This document shows, one piece after another, positions 34,420-42,685 of a stretch of DNA of 64,000 nt (its first letter is position 1; each line of letters starts with the position of its first letter). The position numbers and the translations under genes are program-made. Where the stretch lies: NCBI GenBank assembly GCA_040755915.1, contig JBFLWM010000021.1:4680-68679 (forward strand), given 5' to 3'. The notes under the pieces are model-generated. The model searched no databases and was not told the DNA's origin. It worked only from the letters and a program-made list of their open reading frames with translations. Source of the DNA: Sulfurivermis sp040755915 (GTDB lineage Bacteria; Pseudomonadota; Gammaproteobacteria; Thiohalomonadales; Thiohalomonadaceae).

Positions 34420-36180
34420 ATGTCCATTTCGCGTCGTCAGTTCATCCAGTTGATGGGTATCGCCGGTGCCGCCGCCATGGCGCCGGGCCTGGCCTTCGGC
34501 AAGAAGGGCGGTTCCGCCCTGTACGACATGCCCAAATTCGGCAATGTCAGCCTGCTGCACATCACCGACACCCATGCCCAGCTGCAACCCATCTATTTCC
34601 GCGAACCCAACGTCAACCTTGGCCTGGGCGGCTCCTACGGCAAGGCGCCGCACCTGGTGGGTGACAAGCTGCTGGCCCACTTCGGCATCAAGCCCGGCTC
34701 CATCGAGGCCCACGCCTTCAGCTACCTGAACTTCGCCGAAGAGGCGCGCAAGTACGGCAAGGTCGGCGGCTTCGCCCACCTCGCCACCCTGGTCAAGCAG
34801 ATCCGTGCCGAGCGCGGCGACGGCAACTCCCTGCTGCTGGACGGCGGCGACACCTGGCAGGGTTCCGGCACCGCCTACTGGACCCGCGGCAAGGACATGG
34901 TCGGCGCCTGCAACCAGCTCGGCGTCGACATCATGACCGGCCACTGGGAGTTCACCTACCTGGACAAGGAGGTGCTGGATAACGTCAAGGACTTCAAGGG
35001 CGAGTTCGTGGCGCAGAACATCAAGGTACGCGAGGAGGCCCTGTTCGACGGCTTCCCGTCCTTCGACGAAAACACCGGCCACGCCTTCAAGCCCTACACC
35101 ATCCGCAACGTCGGCGGCGTCAAGGTGGCGGTGATCGGTCAGGCCTTCCCCTACACCCCCATCGCCAACCCCGCGCGCTTCATCCCCAACTGGACCTTCG
35201 GTATCCGCGACGAGGCGATGCAGGAGATGGTCGACAAGGTGCGCAACGAGGAGAAGGCCGAGCTGGTGGTGGTGATCTCCCACAACGGCATGGATGTGGA
35301 CCTGAAGATGGCCTCCGTCGTCTCCGGCATCGACGTGATCCTCGGCGGCCACACCCACGACGGCATGCCGGCGCCGTCCATCGTCAAGAACCGCGGCGGC
35401 CAGACCCTGGTCACCAACGCCGGCTCCAACGGCAAGTACCTGGGCGTGATGGACCTGGACGTGCGCGGCGGCAAGGTGCGTGACTTCCGCTACCGCCTGC
35501 TGCCGGTGTTCTCCAACCTGCTGCCGGCCGACGCCGAGATGCAGGCCTACATCGACAACGTGCGCCAGCCCTACCTGGGCCAGCTCAACGAAAAGCTGGC
35601 CACCGCCGGCGAGCTCCTCTACCGCCGCGGCAACTTCAACGGCACCTTCGATCAGATCATCTGCGACGCCCAGCGCGTTGTGGGCGACGCGCAGATCGCC
35701 CTGTCGCCGGGCTTCCGCTGGGGCACCACCGTGCTGCCGGGCCAGGACATCACCATGGAGCACGTGCTGGATCAGACCTGCACCACCTATCCGGAGACCT
35801 ACGTGCGCGAGATGAGCGGCGAGGAGGTCAAGCTGATCCTCGAAGACGTGCTCGACAACCTGTTCAACGAAGACCCCTATTACCAGCAGGGTGGCGACAT
35901 GGTGCGTGTGTCCGGTCTCGACTACGTGTGCGACCCGGCGGCGAAGATGGGCAGCCGCGTCAGCGAGATGCGTCTCGACAACGGCAAGGCCATCGAAGCC
36001 GGCAAGAAGTACAAGGTGGCCGGCTGGGCCACCGTCGGTGCGCAGTCGCCGGGCCGTCCCATCTGGGACGTGGTGGCCGACTACCTGCGCGACCAGAAGG
36101 TGGCCAAGGTGAAGAAGTTCAACACGCCGAAGCTGAAGGGCATCGCCGGCAATCCCGGCATCGCCGGTTACCCCGCCTGA
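34420..36180 (+). CDS. soxB: Thiosulfohydrolase SoxB
   Basis: Periplasmic dinuclear-manganese enzyme of the Sox pathway that hydrolyses the terminal sulfonate from SoxY-bound thiosulfate as sulfate. The 586-residue protein begins with a Tat signal (SRRQFIQLMGIAGAAAMA). The metallophosphatase ligand motifs follow: ITDTHAQL, LDGGDTWQGSG, GHWEFTY (His where most 5'-nucleotidases have Asn, as in SoxB), VISHNGMD and GGHTHDG. The 5'-nucleotidase C-terminal domain is complete. It is strong evidence for thiosulfate oxidation. No soxXYZA genes adjoin it. Confidence 0.97.
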   Translation: MSISRRQFIQLMGIAGAAAMAPGLAFGKKGGSALYDMPKFGNVSLLHITDTHAQLQPIYFREPNVNLGLGGSYGKAPHLVGDKLLAHFGIKPGSIEAHAFSYLNFAEEARKYGKVGGFAHLATLVKQIRAERGDGNSLLLDGGDTWQGSGTAYWTRGKDMVGACNQLGVDIMTGHWEFTYLDKEVLDNVKDFKGEFVAQNIKVREEALFDGFPSFDENTGHAFKPYTIRNVGGVKVAVIGQAFPYTPIANPARFIPNWTFGIRDEAMQEMVDKVRNEEKAELVVVISHNGMDVDLKMASVVSGIDVILGGHTHDGMPAPSIVKNRGGQTLVTNAGSNGKYLGVMDLDVRGGKVRDFRYRLLPVFSNLLPADAEMQAYIDNVRQPYLGQLNEKLATAGELLYRRGNFNGTFDQIICDAQRVVGDAQIALSPGFRWGTTVLPGQDITMEHVLDQTCTTYPETYVREMSGEEVKLILEDVLDNLFNEDPYYQQGGDMVRVSGLDYVCDPAAKMGSRVSEMRLDNGKAIEAGKKYKVAGWATVGAQSPGRPIWDVVADYLRDQKVAKVKKFNTPKLKGIAGNPGIAGYPA

Positions 36181-36303
36181 CCGCTGTGCCGCAACCGTCT
36201 GCCGCACTGAGGCGGCAGGCGGTTGCCGCGCCGCCATGGCGGCGGACTCCCCGTTGTTTCCCCGTGCGCGTACAATGGCCCTTTCCTTTGCGCAGGTGGG
36301 CCC

Positions 36304-36990
36304 ATGCATATCCTCGTCATCGAGGACAATCCGGACCTCAACGCCAATCTGATCGACTATCTGGGCGGACGCGGTCATAGCGTGGACGTGGCCTACAACG
36401 GCTACGCCGGGCTCGGCTTTGCGCTGGAACACCGTTACGACGCCATCGTGCTCGATCTGATGCTGCCCGGCATCGACGGTCTGGAGGTATGCGCCAGGCT
36501 GCGCCGTGAAGGCATCACCACGCCGGTGCTGATGCTCACCGCGCGCGACAGTCTGGAGGACAAGCTGGACGGTTTCGCCAGCGGCGCCGACGACTATCTT
36601 ATCAAGCCCTTCGCGCTGCTGGAGCTGGAGGCGCGTCTGGAGGCCCTGAGCCGGCGCCAGCGCCCGGAAAGTGAAAGCGGTGCGCACCAGTTGCGTGTCG
36701 CCGATCTGGTGCTCGACACCGGCACCTGCCGCGTGACCCGCGGCGGCCAGTCCATCGAGCTGTCGCCGATCCCGCTCAAGCTGCTGGAACTGCTGATGCA
36801 GCGCTCGCCGCAGGTGGTGCGCCGCGCCGAACTGGAGCGCGCCATCTGGGGCGACCATCCGCCGGACAGCGATGCGTTGCGCGCCCACCTGCACAGCCTG
36901 CGCAGCGCCATCGACAAACCCTTCGCCGTTCCCCTGCTCCACACCGTGCGCGGTTTCGGTTACCGCCTGAGCGAGTCCGATGCGGTTTAG
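36304..36990 (+). CDS. OmpR/PhoB-family response regulator
   Basis: A 228-residue regulator. The receiver domain (about 1-115) has the acidic pocket in LVIEDNPD, the phosphoacceptor Asp 51 in IVLDLMLPG, Thr in LMLTARD and Lys in LIKPFALLELEARL. A winged-helix DNA-binding domain (about 130-225) ends VRGFGYRL. It starts 123 bases after soxB and overlaps the histidine kinase gene by 11 bases. Target genes unknown; soxB and the SulP transporter are the nearest candidates. Confidence 0.93.
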   Translation: MHILVIEDNPDLNANLIDYLGGRGHSVDVAYNGYAGLGFALEHRYDAIVLDLMLPGIDGLEVCARLRREGITTPVLMLTARDSLEDKLDGFASGADDYLIKPFALLELEARLEALSRRQRPESESGAHQLRVADLVLDTGTCRVTRGGQSIELSPIPLKLLELLMQRSPQVVRRAELERAIWGDHPPDSDALRAHLHSLRSAIDKPFAVPLLHTVRGFGYRLSESDAV

Positions 36991-38251
36991 CCTCAGCCTG
37001 CGGCTGCGCGTGGCGACGGGTTTTGCCCTGCTGTGCGTGGCCGTCAGCCTGGCCCTCGGCGGCTGGGTCTACTTCACCTCGCGCGACCTCGAAGAACGCC
37101 TCATCGACGAGGCGCTGGCGGCCGAACTCGAGGACTACAAGGCGCGTCTGGCGCGCAATCCGCAATCACTGCCGCCGCTCACCGCCACGGTGCGCGGCTA
37201 TCTGCTGCCCCATGGCGTCGCACCTGATGATCTGCCGCCGGTGTTGCGAGGCGTGGGCAGCGGTTATCACACTGTCGAGGTGGACAGCATCAGTTACCGC
37301 GTCGCGGTCAGCGAGAGCCATGACTGGACGCTGTACATGCTGCACAGCCGCGCCCAGGTGGAGTACCGCGAACGCCGCCTGATCGCCGTGGTGTTGTTCG
37401 GCATCATCGCCACCGCGCTGCTGTCGGCGGCGGGCGGCTGGTGGCTGGCCGGCCGGGTGATTGCGCCGGTGGGCGAGCTGGCGCGGCGCGTGCGCGAGCG
37501 CGATGCCGCCGATCTGGTCAGCCCCTTTGCCGAGGGCCTGCCGCACGATGAAGTGGGCGAGCTGGCCCATGCCTTCGAGCGCTACCTCGCGCGCATGCTC
37601 GCCTTCGTCGAGCGCGAGCGCGCCTTCGCCGCCGATGCCAGCCACGAGCTGCGCACGCCGCTGGCGGTAATCCAGGGCGCGGTGGAGGTATTGCAGGCCG
37701 ATCCCCAGCTTGATCCGAAGATGCGTCCCCGCGTCGAGCGCATGGCGCGCGCCGTGCGCGGCATGACCGATCTCACCACCACCCTGCTGATGCTGGCGCG
37801 CGAGCGCCCCGGTCCGGCACCGGCCTTCACGCCCTGCCCGGTGGATGAAGTGCTGCGCGAGGTGATCGAGCAGCACCAGCACCTGCTGCAGCACAAGCCG
37901 GTGCAACTGGAGCTGCACATCGAGGCGCGGCCGGAGGTGGCGGTGGAGCGGCCGCTGCTCGCCATCGCCCTCGGCAATCTGGTGCGCAACGCCTTCGCCT
38001 ATACCGAGCAGGGGCAGGTGGCGATCACTCTCTCCGGCACCGAGGTGACGGTGGCCGACACCGGACCCGGCGTGCCGCCGGAGGACCTGTGCTGCCTGTT
38101 CGAGCACACCGCGCATTCGCGCCGCGCCACCCGCGGTGCAGGTATCGGCCTGCCGCTGGTGAAGCGCATCGCCGACCGCCAGGGTTGGCGCGTCACCGTC
38201 AGCAGCGCGGCGGGGCAGGGGGCGACCTTCCGCCTCGTCTTCCGGGGGTAA
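36980..38251 (+). CDS. Membrane sensor histidine kinase
   Basis: A 423-residue kinase with two membrane helices (about 10-30 and 134-156) flanking a ~100-residue periplasmic sensor. HAMP follows (about 157-205), then a dimerisation box FAADASHELRTPLAVIQGA with the phosphoacceptor His, and a HATPase domain with N-box NLVRNAFAYTE and G-boxes VADTGPGVPPED and GAGIGLPLVKRI. Overlaps its cognate regulator gene. The ligand is unknown. Confidence 0.93.
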   Translation: MRFSLSLRLRVATGFALLCVAVSLALGGWVYFTSRDLEERLIDEALAAELEDYKARLARNPQSLPPLTATVRGYLLPHGVAPDDLPPVLRGVGSGYHTVEVDSISYRVAVSESHDWTLYMLHSRAQVEYRERRLIAVVLFGIIATALLSAAGGWWLAGRVIAPVGELARRVRERDAADLVSPFAEGLPHDEVGELAHAFERYLARMLAFVERERAFAADASHELRTPLAVIQGAVEVLQADPQLDPKMRPRVERMARAVRGMTDLTTTLLMLARERPGPAPAFTPCPVDEVLREVIEQHQHLLQHKPVQLELHIEARPEVAVERPLLAIALGNLVRNAFAYTEQGQVAITLSGTEVTVADTGPGVPPEDLCCLFEHTAHSRRATRGAGIGLPLVKRIADRQGWRVTVSSAAGQGATFRLVFRG

Positions 38252-38363
38252 TCTTCACCGTTTCTTTACGTTTCCTTGACCGCGGTTTGACCGCGCCCGC
38301 CGTAGCCTTGGGGTGATTTGCCCCACCGCCGGCGCGGCAGTCGCGCCACAGTCGAGGAACCGT

Positions 38364-40187
38364 ATGTCGTCCGCAAAGACTCTCACTGCGTCCCGTAGCG
38401 CAAGTGCCCTGTCCTGTCCCCTCTGGCTCGCCCGTCTGCTGCCCTTCATCCGCTGGTGGCCGATGGTCAACCGCGGCACACTGCGCGCCGATTTCATGGC
38501 CGGTCTCACCGGTGCGGTGGTGGTGCTGCCGCAGGGCGTGGCCTTCGCCACCATCGCCGGCATGCCGCCGGAATACGGGCTGTATGCCGGCATCGTGCCG
38601 GCGATCATCGCGGCGTTGTGGGGTTCGTCCTGGCATCTGGTGTCCGGCCCGACCACCGCTGCCTCCATCGTGGTGTTCTCCAGCCTGTCGGCCTTCGCCG
38701 AGCCGGGCAGCATCGACTATGTGCGCCTGGCACTGACCCTGACCTTCATGGTCGGCGTGCTGGAGCTGGTGATGGGCCTGGCGCGTCTCGGTACCCTGGT
38801 GAACTTCATCTCCCACTCGGTGGTGATCGGTTTCACCGCCGGCGCGGCGCTGCTCATCGCCGGCAACCAGATCAAGCATTTCTTCGGCCTCGACATGCCG
38901 CGTGGCCTGCACTTCCACGAAACCCTGCTGCAGTTGTTCCGGCAGTTCGGCGACATCAATCTGTATGTCACCGGCGTGGCCGTGCTCACCCTGCTGGCGG
39001 GCCTGGCCTGCAAACGCTGGCTGCCGCGCATTCCCTACATGATCACCGCGATGGTGGCGGGCAGCGTGGCGGCGGCGATCATCAACCAGTGGCTGGGTCA
39101 GGACGTCACCGGCATCCGCACCGTGGGCGCGCTGCCCGACGGCCTGCCGCCGTTGTCGGCGCCGGACTTCAGCCTGGAGACCATCAAGCAGCTGGCGCCG
39201 GCGGCCCTGGCCACCACACTGTTTGCGCTGACCGAGGCGGTGTCCATCGCCCGTTCCCTCGGCGCGCGCGCCAACCAGCACATCGACGGCAACCAGGAAT
39301 TCATCGGCCAGGGCCTGTCCAACATGGCCGGCAGCTTCTTCTCCGGGTATGTCGCCACCGGCTCCTTCAACCGCAGCGGACTCAACTTCCAGGCCGGTGC
39401 GCGCACGCCGCTGTCGGCGGTGTTCGCCGGCGTGCTGCTGGCCGGCGTGATTGTGCTGGTGGCGCCGCTCGCCGCCTACCTGCCCAATGCGGCGATGGCG
39501 GCGATCCTGTTCCTGGTGGCCTGGGGCCTGATAGATTTCCATCACATCCACAAGATCATCCAGGCCAGCCGCGAGGAGACGATGATCCTGGCGGTCACCT
39601 TCTTCTCCACCCTGTTCCTGGAACTGGAGTTCGCCATCCTCGCCGGCGTGCTGCTGTCGCTGGTGCTGTACATCAACCGCACCTCCAAGCCCAAGCTGCT
39701 GCCGCGCGTGCCCAATCCGGCCTCGCCGCGTCGCGAATTCGTCACCGACGGCACACTGCCGGAATGTCCGCAGCTGAAGCTGCTGCGCCTCGACGGTTCG
39801 CTGTTCTTCGGTGCCGTGAATCACGTGGCGGAATCCATGCGCCGTCTGACCGAGGGACACCCGTTGCAGAAGCATCTGGTGATCTCCGCCACCGGCATCA
39901 ACTTCATCGATGTGGCCGGCGCCGAATTCCTCGCCCAGGAGGCCAGGCGTCGCCGCGCCGCCGGGGGCGGGCTGTATCTGATCCGCGTCAAGCCTTCGGT
40001 GCTGGAGATGCTGGAGCGTGGCGGCTATATCGATGACATCGGCCACGACCGCATCTTCACCGGCAAGACCGTGGCGCTGTCCAGCGTAATTTCGACGCTG
40101 GATGGCGATGTCTGCCGCGGCTGTACCACGCGCATCTTCCACGAATGTGCGCAGCGGCCGGGTGCGGCGCAGCAGGCACAGGCATGA
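38364..40187 (+). CDS. SulP-family anion transporter with STAS domain and Cys-rich tail
   Basis: A 607-residue permease with about 10-12 membrane helices (about 50-435), including the SulP signatures GLTGAVVVLPQGVAFA, PPEYGLYAGIVPAIIAALWGSS and GSFNRSGLNFQAGART. A C-terminal STAS domain follows (about 455-565; GINFIDVAGAEFLAQEARRR). The last ~30 residues hold the unusual cysteine set CRGCTTRIFHEC, a possible metal or redox site. Near soxB, sulfate export or uptake would fit, but substrates of this family vary (sulfate, bicarbonate and others). Start ATG 38364 has GAGGA upstream. Overlaps the next gene as ATGA. Confidence 0.9.
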   Translation: MSSAKTLTASRSASALSCPLWLARLLPFIRWWPMVNRGTLRADFMAGLTGAVVVLPQGVAFATIAGMPPEYGLYAGIVPAIIAALWGSSWHLVSGPTTAASIVVFSSLSAFAEPGSIDYVRLALTLTFMVGVLELVMGLARLGTLVNFISHSVVIGFTAGAALLIAGNQIKHFFGLDMPRGLHFHETLLQLFRQFGDINLYVTGVAVLTLLAGLACKRWLPRIPYMITAMVAGSVAAAIINQWLGQDVTGIRTVGALPDGLPPLSAPDFSLETIKQLAPAALATTLFALTEAVSIARSLGARANQHIDGNQEFIGQGLSNMAGSFFSGYVATGSFNRSGLNFQAGARTPLSAVFAGVLLAGVIVLVAPLAAYLPNAAMAAILFLVAWGLIDFHHIHKIIQASREETMILAVTFFSTLFLELEFAILAGVLLSLVLYINRTSKPKLLPRVPNPASPRREFVTDGTLPECPQLKLLRLDGSLFFGAVNHVAESMRRLTEGHPLQKHLVISATGINFIDVAGAEFLAQEARRRRAAGGGLYLIRVKPSVLEMLERGGYIDDIGHDRIFTGKTVALSSVISTLDGDVCRGCTTRIFHECAQRPGAAQQAQA

Positions 40188-40678
40188 ACACCGTGCGCCC
40201 CTGCCTGCTGGCGGCCGTGGATCTCGATCGGCGCGCCGCCGGGGTGATCCGGCGTGCCGCGCGTCTGGCGCAGTCTGCGGATCTGGTGCTGGTGGTGGTG
40301 CATGTGGTCGAGCACGAAACCGGATTCGAAAGCGATCATGTGCCGTTTCTGAGCCCGGCGCAGTTGCGTGGAGCGATGGCACAGACGGCGCATGAGCGGC
40401 TGCAGCGGCTGTTGCAAAAGATGAATCTGCCGCAGGCGGAGTGCGTGGTACTCGCCGGTGCGCTGCGCGAGGGACTGGCGGATCTGGTGCAGCAGCGCCG
40501 CGCACGCTATGTGGTGACCGGGCCGCTCAAGTGGGGCGCCGTCAGCAGGCTTGCCACGCTGGCCGCCGATACCCGCCTGCAGGCGGCGGGTTGCGATGTG
40601 CTGCATGCGGGGAACGACGACCACTGGAGCGTGCGTCTGGCGCGCTGGTGGTCCGGCGTGGGGGTCTCGCAGCCCTGA
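40184..40678 (+). CDS. Universal stress protein-like protein
   Basis: A 164-residue protein coupled by ATGA overlap to the SulP gene. The N-terminus (LLAAVDLDRRAAGVIRRAARLAQSADLVLVVVHVVE) has the UspA alpha/beta pattern. The Gly-rich ATP-binding loop normally near the C-terminus is poorly conserved (VTGPLKWGAVSRLATLAADT), so ATP binding is doubtful. Fused or adjacent Usp domains are common with SulP transporters and may regulate them. Confidence 0.8.
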   Translation: MNTVRPCLLAAVDLDRRAAGVIRRAARLAQSADLVLVVVHVVEHETGFESDHVPFLSPAQLRGAMAQTAHERLQRLLQKMNLPQAECVVLAGALREGLADLVQQRRARYVVTGPLKWGAVSRLATLAADTRLQAAGCDVLHAGNDDHWSVRLARWWSGVGVSQP

Positions 40679-40710
40679 TTGTTTCGCTCTGCTGTTGTGG
40701 CCTTTACAGC

Positions 40711-40743
40711 AGCCTCCCCGGGCAACCGGGGAGGCTATTTTTT
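40711..40743. terminator. Strong intrinsic terminator
   Basis: An 11-bp perfect stem, AGCCTCCCCGG with CCGGGGAGGCT, around a GCAA loop, followed by ATTTTTTG. It ends the SulP-Usp transcript. It sits 3 bases from the nhaD stop on the opposite strand and may serve both. Confidence 0.92.
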
Positions 40744-40746
40744 GTG

Positions 40747-42180
40747 CTACATCACGCTGCGGTTGATGAGGAAGTGCAGCCAGATGCTGCCGGCGTAGCC
40801 GAGGGCGATGGCCCAGGTCCACTTGAGGTGGGCGAAGAAGGTGTAGATGCCGCGCGCCTGGCCCATCAGGCCGACGCCGGCCGCCGAACCGATGGACAGC
40901 AGCGAGCCGCCGACACCGGCGGTCAGCGTCACCAGCAGCCACTGGCCGTGGGACATCTCCGGGTACATGGTCAGCACGGCGAACATCACCGGGATGTTGT
41001 CCACCACCGCCGACAGCACGCCGATGGCGATGTTGGCCCAGGTGGCGCCGATGCCCTGATACAGCCACTCCGAGGCATGGGCCAGATAACCCATGGTGCC
41101 TAGGCCGCCGACGCACAGCACCACGCCATAGAAGAACATCAGGGTGTCCCACTCGGCGCGCTTCATGCTGATGAAGATGTCGAACGGCTTGTGCTTCGCC
41201 TTCACGTAGGGCGCCAGCTCGCCCAGGTCCAGGGCCTCGGGACCACGGATGCTCTCGTGCTTGAGTTCGTGACGGCGCAGCAGGTAGCCGTACAGCTTGA
41301 GCACGCCGAGGCCGGTCATCATGCCCAGCACCGGCGGCAGGTGCAGGAAGCTGTGCATGGACACGGCCAGCGCGATGGTGGCGATGAACAGCAGCACCAC
41401 CACATAGCCGCCGTATTTCACCTCGATCTCTTCCGTCACCGCCTGCGGCCGGCCCTGCGGCACGGCGAAGGACATCAGCGCCGCCGGGATCAGCCAGTTG
41501 GCCAGGGAGGGCAGGAACAGGGCGAAGAACTCGTTGAACTCGATGATGCCCTTCTGCCACACCATCAGCGTGGTGATGTCGCCGAAGGGGCTGAAGGCGC
41601 CGCCTGCATTGGCGGCCACCACGATGCTGATGCACGACAGCACGATGAACTGGGTATTGCCGGCGCCCACCGCCATCACCACGGCGGCCATCAGCACGGC
41701 GGTGGTCAGGTTGTCGGCGATGGGGGAGATGAAGAAGGCCAGCACGCCGGTGATCCAGAACACCGTGCGCAGGGAAAAGCCGCGCGATACCAGCCAGGCG
41801 CGCAGGGCGCTGAACAGCTGGCGTTCTTCCATGGTGTTGATGTAGGTCATCGCCGCCAGCAGGAACAGCATCAGCTCGGCGTATTCCATCAGGTTGTGGC
41901 GGATGGCGGCGCCGGCGGTGTGGGTGTCGCCGTGCATGGCGTAGGCGGCGCCCACCAGGATCCAGATGATGCCGGCGGCGACGAGGACCGGCTTGGACTT
42001 GCGCAGGTGGAGGAATTCTTCCGTCACCACCAGGGCATAGGCCAGCACGAAGACCACCACGGCGACGATGCCGAACCAGGTGGTGGTCAGATCCAGGGCG
42101 GTTCCCCCTTCACTGGCCAGGACGGCGGGGGAGAACAGCAGGGCAGACAACAGACCGGACAACGACAGCAACAAGCGCAT
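40747..42180 (-). CDS. nhaD: NhaD-type Na+/H+ antiporter
   Basis: A 477-residue sodium/proton antiporter of the ion-transporter superfamily, common in marine, halophilic or alkaliphilic Gammaproteobacteria. It starts with a cleavable signal-like helix (MRLLLSLSGLLSALLFSPAVLA), then has about 12 membrane helices. Conserved blocks are FFISPIADNLTTAVLMAAV, ANAGGAFSPFGDITTLMVW, MGYLAHASEW and AVVDNIPVMFAVLTM. Start ATG 42180 has GGAG upstream; an ATG five codons earlier is possible. Suggests the host meets sodium or alkaline stress. Confidence 0.93.
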   Translation of the reverse strand: MRLLLSLSGLLSALLFSPAVLASEGGTALDLTTTWFGIVAVVVFVLAYALVVTEEFLHLRKSKPVLVAAGIIWILVGAAYAMHGDTHTAGAAIRHNLMEYAELMLFLLAAMTYINTMEERQLFSALRAWLVSRGFSLRTVFWITGVLAFFISPIADNLTTAVLMAAVVMAVGAGNTQFIVLSCISIVVAANAGGAFSPFGDITTLMVWQKGIIEFNEFFALFLPSLANWLIPAALMSFAVPQGRPQAVTEEIEVKYGGYVVVLLFIATIALAVSMHSFLHLPPVLGMMTGLGVLKLYGYLLRRHELKHESIRGPEALDLGELAPYVKAKHKPFDIFISMKRAEWDTLMFFYGVVLCVGGLGTMGYLAHASEWLYQGIGATWANIAIGVLSAVVDNIPVMFAVLTMYPEMSHGQWLLVTLTAGVGGSLLSIGSAAGVGLMGQARGIYTFFAHLKWTWAIALGYAGSIWLHFLINRSVM

Positions 42181-42279
42181 AGCAACTCCTGTCACACCAC
42201 AGCGGGTTTACGGATAGGCTGAAATCGGGGTGACGCATACTACCACATGGTGCGGCCGCCGCTGTCGGGTGTTGCGGGC

Positions 42280-42477
42280 TCAGGGGGCGGCACGCTCCAT
42301 GCGGGCGGCGATGAGGGACAGCGGCAGGGCGATCAGGGCCAGGGTGTCCAGGCGGTGGGAGAGCAGGGGGACGAAGGGCAGCAGCACGGCGAGCACGGCC
42401 AGCAGCAGGGCCGGCGGCGACTTGAGGCGGCGGAACAGGGGGGCGGCAGGACGGGATACGGCCACGGCAGACTCCAC
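42280..42477 (-). CDS. Possible small two-helix membrane protein
   Basis: A 65-residue product with GTG start: basic N-terminus, then two hydrophobic helices (SPPALLLAVLAVLLPFVPLL and LDTLALIALPLSLIAARM). No family recognised and no good ribosome site, so it may not be a gene. If not, the 490 bases between nhaD and the next gene hold only the two promoters. The stretch 42478-42685 has no gene and must carry the promoter of the GGDEF/EAL gene. Confidence 0.4.
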   Translation of the reverse strand: MESAVAVSRPAAPLFRRLKSPPALLLAVLAVLLPFVPLLSHRLDTLALIALPLSLIAARMERAAP

Positions 42478-42685
42478 GGGAGTAGGGGAATGTGCCCCGC
42501 AGCCTAGTGGGGACGGGGTGAAGTGGCGGTCAAAATCGCGTGAATATTTGGTGAAGCCGGGTGAAAATGTTGCCCCGCGCGGCGCGACCGTGCGGGACGG
42601 GCAGGTAACTGTTTATGTTAACCTGCGCAGACACTTGGCCTTTTCGCATCCTGCCATCTGACCCGACACCGCCATCCGGACCCCG

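Noticed and set aside
34402..36942. Long minus-strand frame opposite soxB and the response regulator
   Set aside because: Both plus-strand genes have unmistakable motifs; the antisense frame spans two unrelated genes, a sign of codon-bias shadow.
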